64,000 nucleotides of DNA from Bacillota bacterium (GCA_023444095.1 JAEZRP010000032.1:62001-126000), one strand, 5' to 3'. Shown: positions 16,413-24,999, counted from the stretch's first letter. Notes: generated by a model from the sequence alone, not told the origin. Made by a program: numbers and translations.

Positions 16413-17002
16413 AAGCCAAGCCTCCTTATCATGTCGTCGATGTAATGACCGGCCCGCGCGACGAAAGACGTGACGAATGCAATCGTGATGCATCCGTTCT
16501 CGCCCGCTTCGGCCGCCATGTCGCGGCTGTGCGCAAGCACGCGCCGCCGCCATTCGTCCAGCTCCGCCGCCCTCAGGAGCGGGTGGTCGGCGGGCGGAAC
16601 GGCCCTCCCGAGTCGTTCAAAAACGTCCTCGTCGATAAGCGCGCTTTCTACCCGGTTCATCTCGCGGTAGTAGATCTCCGGATTCGTGTGCCCGTCCTCC
16701 TGGAGCAGCCCGGGAATGACGTGATACGACGCGCACCAGAACGGGTCGGTCAAAAGGTGCGCCAGATACCCGAGGTCAAACGCTGTTTTCCGCGCCCGCG
16801 CGTACTCCGCCAGAGGCATCATGTCGAGCCGTCCGTGGTTGTTCAGATGCGTGCGCAGCTTGTCGTCCTTGCCTGCGTTCGCGCAGGCGTGGATGGCGTC
16901 CGGGGCGATCGCGCCCAGATAGAATTCGGGACACTCGATCAAGTCCGGCCGCCCCTTCGCCCACTCCTTCGCCGCGCGCAGGTGGATGATCGGACCTGCC
17001 AC
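16409..17002 (-). CDS. Zinc-dependent phospholipase C-like protein
   Basis: 197 residues from a GTG start that shares its G with the TAG stop of the GH3 gene (TAGTG), which is the only in-frame start fitting the first conserved residues AGPIIHLRAAKEWAKG. EFYLGAIAPDAIHA, FDLGYLAHLLTDPFWCASYH and the spread His/Asp residues resemble the zinc-dependent phospholipase C / S1-P1 nuclease fold domain found in many clostridial cytoplasmic proteins. No signal peptide is visible, so a secreted toxin role is unlikely. The exact reaction is unknown. Confidence 0.75.
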   Translation of the reverse strand: MAGPIIHLRAAKEWAKGRPDLIECPEFYLGAIAPDAIHACANAGKDDKLRTHLNNHGRLDMMPLAEYARARKTAFDLGYLAHLLTDPFWCASYHVIPGLLQEDGHTNPEIYYREMNRVESALIDEDVFERLGRAVPPADHPLLRAAELDEWRRRVLAHSRDMAAEAGENGCITIAFVTSFVARAGHYIDDMIRRLGL

Positions 17003-19227
17003 TATCTCGCGTACTTTCGCACGCGCTCGTCGTCGATCACGCCCGACCAGTTCATACCGAAGCCGAAGTCGTATGTGTGCCCCGCTGTGTCCACATGGCA
17101 GCGCATGTCGAGTGGCAGATCCTCGCACTGCGCCTCGACCGTCTCCATGTCGGCAGGAAGCTGCATCGGCAGAAGGCCCGACGGCTCCTGCGCGCCCGAA
17201 ACGATATCCAGTACCGCGCGCGCCTCGATGCCCGCGTGCAAAACGATCGCGTCCGCCGAAGGTTCGAATTCGTTTACCACGCAGGGCTTCGACATGCGGA
17301 TCACGGTCACGACCGGCTTCCCGGCCATAGCCTTTTTGGCGTCGAGCACCATGTCGAGGTCGGATTCGTTCATGGTCGTCGCGGTCTTTCCCCTGTACGA
17401 GCGGTTCGTGAAGTCCTCGAGCGGGTCGCCGCCCGCGAGGCTCTCCTCGCGCGCCGTCGTCGCGGCATAGGGCCTGTACTGGAGGGAGATCGGCACGTAA
17501 CCATTGCCGCCCGCGTCCCGGTCCGCGTCCTCGTAGCCGTTGCCGCCGTTCGCGTAGGAGATGCAGCACAGCGCGAAGTCCGCGTCATTCGGGTCGTCCA
17601 CGACCTCGTAGTACTTCCCGACTTCCCCAAGGTCGATGGGATGGTCGCGCTTTTCGGGCATCACCATGCCGAAGAAGTTCCGGCTCTCGGGGCGGTACCT
17701 TTTTGGCACGTACACCCTGAGCCCCTTTTTCATCGGAAGCGCGTTCTCCTCGTTTTTCAGAAGCACGACCGACTTGAGCTGCGCTTCGTAGCCCGCCTTC
17801 CTGAAATCCTCGCGCGCAACCGTCGCGACCGTGCGCTCCACGTCCAGATACGGGTTCTCGAATAGCCCCGTGCGGAAGAAGTTCAGGAGCAGCCTCTGCG
17901 CGCTCTTTTCAAACCGCGCGCGCATAAACTCCACGCCGTGCTCCCTGACGCCCATTTCGTAGGCTTCGAGAACCGGCCCCACCTCGTTGTTCCCGCCGAA
18001 CTGGTCGCAGCCCGCCTCCAGGATGGCATAGTGCCGCTCGGCCTTTGTCATTTTCTCCATACCCCAGCACTTGCCGGCGAAGGTCGATTCCTTCTCGCCG
18101 ATGTCGCCCGTGACGCCCCAGTCGGTGCACACGACGCCGTCGTAGCCGAACCGCCCGCGCAGCTGATCGGTGATGAGATACCTGGAATACGAGTTTCCGA
18201 CGCTTTTTCCGTCCTTGTCCTGCCCGACGGAGACGGTATAGTACGGCATGACCGCCGCGGCCTCACCGGTTCCGCCCGCGAGGCGGAACGCGCCCTCGGT
18301 GAAGGGTTTCATGTGCGTCTCGAGCGCGTTGCCGGGATACACGGCATACTTTCCGTAGCCGAAGTGCGCGTCGCGTCCCGCCTCACCCGAGCCGCCGCCC
18401 GGCCAATGCTTCACCATGGCGTTGACTGAGTCATATCCCCAGCCGCCGGAAATCTCCCTGTCTCCCTCGCTCGTCTGGAAGCCGTCGCAGTACGCGCGCG
18501 CCATGTCGGTCGCGAGCTTCACGCCCTCGCCGAAGGTTCCCATGAACCGGCTCCAGCGCGGTTCGGTCGCGAGGTCGATCTGCGGCGAGAGCGCCGTCGA
18601 AATGCCCAGCGCGCGGTATTCCTTGGACGCCACCTCGCCGAACTTGCGGGTGACCTCCGGATCGAACGTCGCCGCAAGGCCCAGCGTCTCCGGCCAGAGC
18701 GAGATCGCGCCGCCCGCGCCCATGTTGTATTCGGCGGAGAAGTCGGAGCCGTGCCTGGGATCCGAGGAGGTGTTCACCGGGATCGAGAAGCCGCGCCCCT
18801 CGCAGAACGCCTGCATCTCATTGTTCCACCTGGCGGCCACCTCGGGCGATTCGAACGTCGTCGCGAGCACGTGGCGAACGTTGTCCTTCTCGAGGAAATC
18901 CTTCTGCTGGTCGGTCATCTCCCAGCTCATCGCGCCGGACTCGTCAAACGCCTTGCCGGAATAGGTGGACATCCGGAAGTGACGCATGCCGCGCGAGGGG
19001 ATCGACTGGTGCGCGGAATACAGCATCAACCCCGCGATCTCCCGGACGGAGAGCCGCGCCGCGAGGTCCTTGGCGCGCGCAGCGGGCGAGAGCCGCCAAT
19101 CCTCGAAGGGCTTTAATTCGCCCGTTCCGTCCATATCCTTGAAAAACAGCCCGTCCTTCTCAATGACGCCGAGCTTCGTGAGCCCCAGCACCGGGCCGCT
19201 CCCGTTCCTGATGTATTTGATCTCCAT
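17002..19227 (-). CDS. Glycoside hydrolase family 3 enzyme
   Basis: 741 residues. Family 3 architecture: a TIM-barrel domain containing ALSPQIDLATEPRWSRFMGTF and the nucleophile Asp near residue 369 in VVCTDWGVTGD, followed by the alpha/beta sandwich domain (DADFALCCISY, VTVIRMSKPCVVNEF). KHWPGGGSGEAGRDAHFGYG is the usual KHFPGHG-like segment. It has no signal peptide, so it would act in the cytoplasm as a beta-glucosidase, beta-xylosidase or related exo-enzyme. It starts at ATG 19227 with AGGGGG five bases upstream. Ten bases after the tautomerase gene and directly coupled to the phospholipase-like gene. Confidence 0.9.
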   Translation of the reverse strand: MEIKYIRNGSGPVLGLTKLGVIEKDGLFFKDMDGTGELKPFEDWRLSPAARAKDLAARLSVREIAGLMLYSAHQSIPSRGMRHFRMSTYSGKAFDESGAMSWEMTDQQKDFLEKDNVRHVLATTFESPEVAARWNNEMQAFCEGRGFSIPVNTSSDPRHGSDFSAEYNMGAGGAISLWPETLGLAATFDPEVTRKFGEVASKEYRALGISTALSPQIDLATEPRWSRFMGTFGEGVKLATDMARAYCDGFQTSEGDREISGGWGYDSVNAMVKHWPGGGSGEAGRDAHFGYGKYAVYPGNALETHMKPFTEGAFRLAGGTGEAAAVMPYYTVSVGQDKDGKSVGNSYSRYLITDQLRGRFGYDGVVCTDWGVTGDIGEKESTFAGKCWGMEKMTKAERHYAILEAGCDQFGGNNEVGPVLEAYEMGVREHGVEFMRARFEKSAQRLLLNFFRTGLFENPYLDVERTVATVAREDFRKAGYEAQLKSVVLLKNEENALPMKKGLRVYVPKRYRPESRNFFGMVMPEKRDHPIDLGEVGKYYEVVDDPNDADFALCCISYANGGNGYEDADRDAGGNGYVPISLQYRPYAATTAREESLAGGDPLEDFTNRSYRGKTATTMNESDLDMVLDAKKAMAGKPVVTVIRMSKPCVVNEFEPSADAIVLHAGIEARAVLDIVSGAQEPSGLLPMQLPADMETVEAQCEDLPLDMRCHVDTAGHTYDFGFGMNWSGVIDDERVRKYAR

Positions 19228-19236
19228 GAGCACCCC

Positions 19237-19584
19237 CTAGAAGCTCCTGTAATCGCCGTTCGAGCCCCACTCGTAGAACTCCAGCACGTTCAGATAGATC
19301 TGCGAAGGCGCGATGCCCGTGATCTCGGAAAGCCTTTTCATGATCTCCTGCGCGAATTCCTTCTTCGCGGCAAAGGTCGGGCGGGTGAACATGCGCGCCT
19401 CGACGAACATCGCGGGCTCGCCCGTATCGCCCTTCGAGATGTCCGCGCAATCGCGCAGCTGCACCATCGTGACCTCCTTCGTCTTCCCGGGCACCAGCAA
19501 AATGGATTCGTAGGCCGCCGCGCGCACCCGTTCGCGCGTTTCCCCCTCGAGTCTCACCGACGTAACAATGTTGATAAACGGCAT
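19237..19584 (-). CDS. Tautomerase/MIF superfamily protein
   Basis: 115 residues. Starts MPFINIVTSV: after Met removal Pro would be the N-terminal residue, the catalytic base of 4-oxalocrotonate tautomerase and MIF-like enzymes. The double beta-alpha-beta pattern and the later SQIYLNVLEFYEWGSNGDYR support the MIF-like subgroup, whose members are about 115 residues long. The substrate is unknown. AAAGGAG is eight bases upstream of the ATG; a GTG three codons earlier is less well placed. First gene of a five-gene operon with a very good promoter. Confidence 0.85.
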   Translation of the reverse strand: MPFINIVTSVRLEGETRERVRAAAYESILLVPGKTKEVTMVQLRDCADISKGDTGEPAMFVEARMFTRPTFAAKKEFAQEIMKRLSEITGIAPSQIYLNVLEFYEWGSNGDYRSF

Positions 19585-19613
19585 AGAATACACTCCTTTT
19601 ATGCTTTGCCCAG

Positions 19614-19642
19614 ATTATAGCATACGCACTGTTAGGTTGCAA
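19614..19642 (-). promoter_or_regulatory. Promoter of the tautomerase-GH3 operon
   Basis: Minus strand TTGCAA (19637-19642), 17-base spacer, TATAAT (19614-19619) with an extended TGC just before the -10. It starts a transcript about 25 bp before the tautomerase gene. Confidence 0.75.
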
Positions 19643-19678
19643 ACAAATTTTCGCGCGCCCTGTTAACCGGATGTACGA

Positions 19679-19708
19679 TTGACACGCCGCGCGTTTTGGT
19701 TATATAAT
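19679..19708 (+). promoter_or_regulatory. Promoter of the metK riboswitch transcript
   Basis: TTGACA (19679-19684), 18-base spacer and TATAAT (19703-19708), about 30 bp upstream of the SAM aptamer. Confidence 0.85.
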
Positions 19709-19737
19709 AGCTCAGAACTGAAAAGCAGCCTTATCGA

Positions 19738-19840
19738 GAGTGGTTGAGGGACGGGCCCGATGAAACCCGGCAACCGGTCCGGAACGCAAGTTCCGACGCT
19801 TGGTGCCAATTCCCGCGGCGGAAACGCCGGAAGATGAGGC
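19738..19840 (+). ncRNA. SAM-I (S-box) riboswitch aptamer
   Basis: Contains the S-box core: CTTATCGAGAG, GGTTGAGGGA, GATGAAACCCGGCAACC, TGGTGCCAATTCC and GGAAGATGAGGC in order. P1 is GCCTTATC (19738-19745) paired with GATGAGGC (19833-19840), with one G-U pair. It lies between a strong promoter and the metK terminator hairpin, so metK should be shut off when S-adenosylmethionine is abundant. Confidence 0.97.
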
Positions 19841-19856
19841 GGGTATGACCATGTCT

Positions 19857-19879
19857 GCTCGCCCGAGGGCGGGCTTTTT
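19857..19879 (+). terminator. Riboswitch-controlled intrinsic terminator of metK
   Basis: GCTCGCC / GGCGGGC stem with loop CGAG, followed by TTTTT. GGCGGG at the 3' edge of aptamer P1 (from 19838) can pair with CTCGCC of the terminator arm, providing the antiterminator state. Confidence 0.9.
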
Positions 19880-19908
19880 GTTCGAATCAGACAGAGGGAG
19901 AAATCAGC

Positions 19909-21066
19909 ATGAGGCACTTTTTCACCTCCGAATCGGTGACGGAGGGACACCCCGACAAGGTGTGCGACCAGATCTCGGACGCCGTTCTCGACGCCATCCT
20001 CGCGCAGGACCCCGACGCGCACGTCGCCTGCGAGTGCTGCGCCACAACGGGCATGGTGCTCGTGATGGGCGAGATCACGACCAACGCCTACGTCCCCATC
20101 GACAAGATCGCGCGCGAGAAGATCGTCGAGATCGGCTACGACCGCGCGAAATACGGTTTTGACGGCGAGTCCTGCGCGGTGCTCGTTTCGGTTCAGGAGC
20201 AGTCCCCCGACATCGCCATGGGCGTCAACCGCGCGGACGTCATGGAGCAGGGCGCGGGAGACCAAGGCATGATGTTTGGCTACGCCTGCGACGAAACGCA
20301 GGAGTACATGCCGCTCGCCATCTCGCTCGCGCACAGGATCGCCCGCCGCCTCGCGGAAGCCCGCAAGTCCGGAGAGATCCCCTACCTCCGCCCGGACGGC
20401 AAGGCGCAGGTCACGATCGAGTACGAAGACATGACCCCCGTGCGCGTGGACGCGGTCGTCGTCTCCACCCAGCACGCGCCCGAGATCGCCCACGAGGTGA
20501 TCGAGCGCGACATGATCGAGAAGGTGATCCGCCCCGTGATCCCCGCGCGCCTTCTCGACGGAAACACCAAGTATTTCATCAACCCCACCGGCCGGTTCGT
20601 GGTCGGCGGCCCCGCGGGCGACTCGGGCCTCACCGGGCGCAAGATCATCGTCGACACCTACGGCGGCTACGCGCACCACGGCGGCGGCTGCTTCTCCGGC
20701 AAGGACCCCAGCAAGGTCGACCGTTCGGCCGCCTACGCCATGCGCCACGTAGCGAAGAACCTCGTCGCCGCGGGTCTCGCGAAGAAGTGCGAGGTGGGCG
20801 TGGCGTACGCGATCGGCGTGGCTAAGCCCGTGAGCGTCTTTGTCGACAGCTACGGGACCGGCGCGCTCCCGGACGATGTGCTCTCGGAAATCGTCTCCGA
20901 GGTGTTCGACCTGCGTCCCGCCGCCATCGTGCGCGACCTCGCGCTTAAGCGCCCGATCTACCAGCAGGTTGCCAAGTACGGCCACTTCGGCCGCGACGAC
21001 CTCGATCTTTCGTGGGAGAGGCTCGACAAGGTGGACGCGCTCAGGAACGCGGCACGCGCAAGGTAA
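19909..21066 (+). CDS. metK: S-adenosylmethionine synthetase
   Basis: 385 residues, full length for MetK. It converts methionine and ATP to S-adenosylmethionine in the cytoplasm. Signatures: FTSESVTEGHPDKVCDQISDAVLDAIL at the N-terminus (His and Asp of the ATP site), the GAGDQGMMFGYACDE motif near residue 117 and the P-loop-like GGGCFSGKDPSKVDRSAAY near residue 260. A GGGAG binding site is near the ATG. It is preceded by a SAM-I riboswitch with terminator, so feedback control is at transcription. Confidence 0.98.
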   Translation: MRHFFTSESVTEGHPDKVCDQISDAVLDAILAQDPDAHVACECCATTGMVLVMGEITTNAYVPIDKIAREKIVEIGYDRAKYGFDGESCAVLVSVQEQSPDIAMGVNRADVMEQGAGDQGMMFGYACDETQEYMPLAISLAHRIARRLAEARKSGEIPYLRPDGKAQVTIEYEDMTPVRVDAVVVSTQHAPEIAHEVIERDMIEKVIRPVIPARLLDGNTKYFINPTGRFVVGGPAGDSGLTGRKIIVDTYGGYAHHGGGCFSGKDPSKVDRSAAYAMRHVAKNLVAAGLAKKCEVGVAYAIGVAKPVSVFVDSYGTGALPDDVLSEIVSEVFDLRPAAIVRDLALKRPIYQQVAKYGHFGRDDLDLSWERLDKVDALRNAARAR

Positions 21067-21098
21067 AGACGGGCGCGCTGGGTGCGCCGGAAGGAATT

Positions 21099-21117
21099 GG
21101 ACGCGGGGAATGCGTCC
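21099..21117 (+). terminator. Possible weak terminator after metK
   Basis: GGACGC / GCGTCC hairpin with a seven-base loop, followed by CGTTCTATT; the T-run is poor. It lies 33 bp after the metK stop and just before the next promoter. Confidence 0.4.
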
Positions 21118-21124
21118 CGTTCTA

Positions 21125-21154
21125 TTGACGAACGCCCGGCGCGCGTTGTATAAT
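21125..21154 (+). promoter_or_regulatory. Promoter of the small membrane protein gene
   Basis: TTGACG (21125-21130), 18-base spacer, TATAAT (21149-21154), 28 bp before the start codon. Confidence 0.75.
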
Positions 21155-21182
21155 ATGATTACCAATGCCCGGAGGTATGCGA

Positions 21183-21503
21183 ATGGCACGTTTTTGTTTG
21201 ATTCTCAGCATCGTGGTCCTCGTCCTGTTCCTCTTCGGCGGCTATATGCTCGCGTCCATGATCACCTCGCCGGAGACGATCAACGCCTTGTCAGGTTCGG
21301 GCGAGTACACGTTGAGCATGTTCTTCCAGCCGATCAACGCGCAGAACTTCACGACTTTCGTCGCCTGGATTCTCATCATGGGCTTCGTCGGCCTGATGAT
21401 CTCGCTCAGCTTCTTCGTGTTGGGCAGAGTCTACGAGAAGATGGACATCGTCGAGCGCGTCTCCCGCAAGGCGCTGAGAAGGCTCTCTCACCCCGAGGAA
21501 TAA
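21183..21503 (+). CDS. Small membrane protein of unknown function
   Basis: 106 residues from the ATG that follows GGAGG at seven bases; two ATGs just upstream lie in or beside the binding site. Two membrane segments are seen (about residues 4-27 and 58-82), joined by a soluble stretch, with a charged C-terminal tail EKMDIVERVSRKALRRLSHPEE. It has its own strong promoter and is followed by a hairpin and tRNA-Leu. I do not recognise a family. Confidence 0.75.
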   Translation: MARFCLILSIVVLVLFLFGGYMLASMITSPETINALSGSGEYTLSMFFQPINAQNFTTFVAWILIMGFVGLMISLSFFVLGRVYEKMDIVERVSRKALRRLSHPEE

Positions 21504-21518
21504 CATCATAAAGCAATG

Positions 21519-21536
21519 AAGCCGCGCAAGCGGCTT
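21519..21536 (+). terminator. Intrinsic terminator-like hairpin before tRNA-Leu
   Basis: AAGCCGC, loop GCAA, GCGGCTT followed by TCTCCTG. A 7-bp stem with a stable tetraloop but a short T-run; probably ends the small membrane protein transcript. Confidence 0.55.
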
Positions 21537-21544
21537 TCTCCTGT

Positions 21545-21631
21545 GCTGGAATGGCGGAATCGGCAGACGCCACGGACTTAAAATCCGTTGATCGCAAGGT
21601 CGTGCGGGTTCAAATCCCGCTTCCAGCACCA
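21545..21631 (+). tRNA. tRNA-Leu (anticodon UAA)
   Basis: 87 nt. Acceptor GCTGGAA pairs with TTCCAGC, discriminator A, encoded CCA. Anticodon stem ACGGA/TCCGT with loop CTTAAAA, giving anticodon TAA, which reads UUA/UUG. The long variable arm (TGATCGCAAGGTCG) and the T-loop GGTTCAAATCC are those of a class II leucine tRNA. Confidence 0.96.
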
Positions 21632-22074
21632 TGAATGGCTCCGTATTCCGGGGCTATTTGTTTTTGGTCTGTGCACGCGAATATTCAAATGCTGCGTGTT
21701 CGTACTTTTTCGCACAAATTGTACGGTCGTGTCCGCAGGGTAGCAAGTCATAATCCCGCCGCAAATCATTCGTAGACCTTTTCCAGCCCACAGCTTATCG
21801 ATCCGTTGATGGATCTCGAAATCCGGTTCTTCGTCGGGCGTATGTTTTCATCGATACGATCCACTAACTCCCATGCGCCGTCTCCGGTTCCCGGTCCTCA
21901 TCAGCGCCAAGGTCATCGCCATTCTTGTCATCTCCGGGAACTCAGATATACACACGGCGACCTGGCCGCTCCGCGCCACCATCGTCATCATCTGCCTCAG
22001 AGCGCTATCGGGCAGTTCTTAAATTTGCGCATTCGTACAGCAAATCTGGACACATCAGAACAAAACATTGATCG
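21632..22074. other. Intergenic stretch with no intact gene, possibly decayed
   Basis: About 440 bp between tRNA-Leu and the next promoter, lower in GC than the flanks. A weak hairpin GGCTCCG/CGGGGCT followed by ATTTGTTTTT directly after the tRNA may terminate it. On the minus strand short protein-like pieces are spread over different frames (for example DLLPCGHDRTICAKKYEHAA) and broken by stops, suggesting a decayed gene. No integrase, repeat or att-like direct repeat is evident. Confidence 0.4.
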
Positions 22075-22103
22075 TTGCAAAAGTTAACGCAGACTACTAT
22101 AAT
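22075..22103 (+). promoter_or_regulatory. Promoter of the epimerase-AraC-importer operon
   Basis: TTGCAA (22075-22080), 17-base spacer, TATAAT (22098-22103), 57 bp before the first gene. It could serve the whole downstream operon to 31239. Confidence 0.7.
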
Positions 22104-22159
22104 AGGTACATTAAGGAATCACGCGAACATTCGTCCAATCGGCGCACCGGAGGTAGCGG

Positions 22160-23005
22160 ATGGAAAGGCATTTTGCGGTGGGTGTAATCCTCGAGTCATT
22201 CCGGCTGCCGTTTCCCGAAGCGGTTAAAAAAGCCGCCGAGGTAGGCGCGGAGGGACTGCAAATTTACGCGACCCAGGGGGATATGGCGCCGGAGGTGATT
22301 ACGCCGGGGGGAATCCGCGAAAAGAAAGCCATTATCCGGGACAACGGCCTTCGAGTGGCGGCGCTGTGCGGAGACATCGGCGGATTCATGGACGCGTCCA
22401 AAAATGCCGCGCAGATGGATCGCTCCAAGAGAATCCTCGATCTGGCGTTGGAATTTGGTACAAATATCGTTACGACGCACATCGGCGTTGTTCCAAAAAA
22501 ACGAGACAACCCCCTCTACGACGTCATGCTGTCGCCCTGCCGGGCGCTCGCGAACTACGCAAAGAGTGTTGGCGCGCACTTCGCGGTGGAGACGGGCCCC
22601 GAGTCGGCGGAGATTCTCAAGGGCTTTCTGGACGAGTTGGGATCGGACGGCGTCGCCGTAAACCTCGACCCGGCGAATTTCGTCATGTGCGCGGGCGTAG
22701 ACCCTGTTAAGGCGACCAAAATCCTCGGGCGGTATATCGTCCACACACACGCCAAGGACGGGGTGCGCAATTACGACTTTGACCCTGAGGAGCTTTTCAT
22801 GCCCGGCGGCTGGGAGAAGTTCCAAAAGAGGGGCGAACCGTTTACCGAGACGCCGCTTGGCGCGGGAAATGTCGATTTTGAGGGTTGGCTGAACGCCCTT
22901 GCGGAAACTGGCTACCGGGACTTTCTCACCATCGAACGGGAGGCCGGCGAAACACCCGAGCGGGATATCCGCCTTGCCGTCGAGTACCTGAAAGCGCGCA
23001 TCTGA
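22160..23005 (+). CDS. Sugar phosphate isomerase/epimerase-like TIM-barrel protein
   Basis: 281 residues, GGAGG before the ATG. It has the AP-endonuclease-2/xylose-isomerase-like barrel: VGAEGLQIYATQG near the N-terminus, NIVTTHIGVVPKK, HFAVETGPESAEILKGFLDE (catalytic Glu), VNLDPANFVMCAGVDPVKA, YIVHTHAKDGVRNYD and a final FLTIEREAG, with the Glu/Asp/His residues expected to bind a divalent metal. Such proteins isomerise or epimerise sugars and inositols. Its position at the head of an operon with a dehydrogenase and an importer points to catabolism of the imported sugar. Confidence 0.87.
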   Translation: MERHFAVGVILESFRLPFPEAVKKAAEVGAEGLQIYATQGDMAPEVITPGGIREKKAIIRDNGLRVAALCGDIGGFMDASKNAAQMDRSKRILDLALEFGTNIVTTHIGVVPKKRDNPLYDVMLSPCRALANYAKSVGAHFAVETGPESAEILKGFLDELGSDGVAVNLDPANFVMCAGVDPVKATKILGRYIVHTHAKDGVRNYDFDPEELFMPGGWEKFQKRGEPFTETPLGAGNVDFEGWLNALAETGYRDFLTIEREAGETPERDIRLAVEYLKARI

Positions 23006-23044
23006 CAAAGCCATTCACGCTTCTTCCCGAAAGGAGGAGTGCCT

Positions 23045-23938
23045 GTGGAGACGCTTGGAAGAGTCTATCATTTCTCAAAAGACTTCGATGTCATCCCGAG
23101 TCCGTTCGGGAACATACTGCTTTATCAAATCGGTGAAATCTGCTGTGAGATCGGGTACGAGGTATCCTCGCACAAGCAGTGGTGTTATGAAATCTCCTAT
23201 GTCAAATCGGGCGAGGGCACCATGTGCACCGACGGGAAGGCGCATCACGTACGCACCAACGACATCTACTTAAACGGGAAAAACGACGTTCATACGATCC
23301 GTGCCGACCGGGGCAGCCAGCTCCGGTATCTGTACATGGGTTTCGACGTACCCGACGCCCAGCGGCGCGATGCGGCCCTTGCCGAAGTGCTTCGGTTTTT
23401 CGATTCGCTCGAATCCCCCTGTGCTCAGGACCGCTCCGGCGTAGGCGAAATTCTCGGCAAAACCGTGCAGGAATTTTACTGGGATCAGCCCTGCTTCGAT
23501 GAGATCGTCTCGGCGTCCCTCCGGCTCATCATCCATCTTGCCTATCGGAATGCGATGTCTCATGCCGCCTCGCCCGGCCAGCGCGCCGTCACGACGATCA
23601 ACGTGGGCGTCACCGTTTACCTGATCATCCGCTATGTGGACGACCACATCTGCGAAATCGGCTCCATCCGCAATCTGGCGGAGATACTGGGTTACAGCTA
23701 CACCTACATCTCCCACCTGTTCAAGAACAAGACGGGCATCACGCTTCAGCAGTACATTCACAAAAAGAAGATGGAAAAGGCGGCCGAACTTCTCGCGGAA
23801 GTCGAGTTGACGGCCACTCAGACCGCGGAACGGCTGGGTTACCAGAGTGTGCAAGCGTTTGGCAAGGTCTTCCGTGGCATATATGGGATGAGCCCCACGC
23901 AATATCTGAGGCGGCAAAGGCAGGAGGAAAACGCATGA
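23045..23938 (+). CDS. AraC family transcriptional regulator
   Basis: 297 residues from GTG 23045, chosen because AAGGAGGAG lies at the right distance; a GTG two codons earlier would overlap the binding site. The N-terminal cupin-like sensor domain (about 25-130: SHKQWCYEISYVKSGEGTM) is followed by two helix-turn-helix units, SIRNLAEILGYSYTYISHLF with NKTGITLQQYIHKKKMEKA, and TATQTAERLGYQSVQAFGKV ending in YGMSPTQYLRRQR. It probably senses the operon's sugar and activates the importer genes. Its TGA overlaps the next ATG (ATGA). Confidence 0.93.
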   Translation: METLGRVYHFSKDFDVIPSPFGNILLYQIGEICCEIGYEVSSHKQWCYEISYVKSGEGTMCTDGKAHHVRTNDIYLNGKNDVHTIRADRGSQLRYLYMGFDVPDAQRRDAALAEVLRFFDSLESPCAQDRSGVGEILGKTVQEFYWDQPCFDEIVSASLRLIIHLAYRNAMSHAASPGQRAVTTINVGVTVYLIIRYVDDHICEIGSIRNLAEILGYSYTYISHLFKNKTGITLQQYIHKKKMEKAAELLAEVELTATQTAERLGYQSVQAFGKVFRGIYGMSPTQYLRRQRQEENA

Positions 23939-24999
23939 AACCGGTCAAAATCGGACTCGTCGGCACAGGCGGCATCTCGTACGCGCACATGCTGGGCTAC
24001 GCGAAGCTTGCCGAGGAGGGAAAAGTTGAACTCGTCGCGGCGTGCGATCTTAACTTACCCCGGGCCGAGGCCTGGGCAAAGAAGTACGGTTTCCGGGAGG
24101 TTTACGGCGATCACCGGGAGATGCTCGAAAAGAGCGACATAGACGCCATCAGCGTGTGCACCTGGAACAACGGCCACGCGCCCATCACAATCGACGCGCT
24201 CACTGCCGGGAAGCATGTGCTCTGCGAAAAGCCCCCGGCCATGACCGTCGCGCAAGCCGAGGCCATGCAAAGGGCCGAAAGCGCGAGCGGCAAAACGCTC
24301 ATGATCGGCTTCGTGCGCCGCTTCGGCAGAAATGCCGAGCTGGTGCTGGATTTCTACAACAACGGCTTTTTCGGTGACATCAACTTCTCGAAGATCGCCG
24401 TCACGCGCCGCTGCGGCTGTCCGCTGGGTTGGTTTGCCAACTCCAAACTCTCCGGCGGCGGGCCGCTCATCGACAACGGCGTGCACCTCATCGACCTTGT
24501 GCGTTACCTGACCGGCAAGCCCCTGGCGGTTTCCTGTTATGCGTCCACATATGACAACATGGGCTCCCGCACCCACGTGAAGGGCATCGACCGCTACGCT
24601 TCCGTGGACCCCTCCTCCTTCAGCGACGTGGAGGATCTGGCGGTCGGCATGGTCAAGTTCAACAATGGCATGACCATGAGCCTCGAGTTTTCCTACAGCC
24701 AGGAGATCGAGGAGGGCATCGTGGGTGTCGAAATCTACGGCTCCAAGGGCGGCGCCGTGGTGGAGCCGCACCTGACCCTCATGACTGAGATGAACGGTTA
24801 TTTGGTCAACATCAAGCCCCAGATAGACGCTCCGCCCTTCGAGAAGGTGTTTGAAGAGGAAATCCGCCACTTCGTGGACTGCGCGTGCGGCGAAGCGCAG
24901 TGCCGCAACCGCATCGACGACGGCATCGAGCTCATGCGGATCATCACGTCCATGTATGAATCCGCGCGGACGGGGCGCGAGGTCGTCATTCAACGATAA
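23935..24999 (+). CDS. Gfo/Idh/MocA family oxidoreductase
   Basis: 354 residues. Rossmann motif IGLVGTGGISYAHMLGYAKL at the N-terminus and the active-site CEKPPAMTVAQAEAM near residue 100; the C-terminal domain includes GGGPLIDNGVHLIDLVRYLTG, where the catalytic Lys of the EKP motif and His/Asp are retained. It is NAD(P)-dependent and likely oxidises a sugar or polyol delivered by the importer. It overlaps the AraC gene by four bases. It is only distantly similar to the other Gfo/Idh/MocA protein of this window at 3851-4897. Confidence 0.92.
   Translation: MKPVKIGLVGTGGISYAHMLGYAKLAEEGKVELVAACDLNLPRAEAWAKKYGFREVYGDHREMLEKSDIDAISVCTWNNGHAPITIDALTAGKHVLCEKPPAMTVAQAEAMQRAESASGKTLMIGFVRRFGRNAELVLDFYNNGFFGDINFSKIAVTRRCGCPLGWFANSKLSGGGPLIDNGVHLIDLVRYLTGKPLAVSCYASTYDNMGSRTHVKGIDRYASVDPSSFSDVEDLAVGMVKFNNGMTMSLEFSYSQEIEEGIVGVEIYGSKGGAVVEPHLTLMTEMNGYLVNIKPQIDAPPFEKVFEEEIRHFVDCACGEAQCRNRIDDGIELMRIITSMYESARTGREVVIQR

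Noticed and set aside
19663..21189. 508-codon open frame on the minus strand opposite metK
   Set aside because: A shadow of a GC-rich coding strand: rich in Arg, Gly and Val, without recognisable motifs, and metK is certain on the other strand with a riboswitch.
21578..21769. Small minus-strand frame across tRNA-Leu
   Set aside because: The frame reads the tRNA backwards, giving the common artefact peptide WCWKRDLNPH; it has no binding site.
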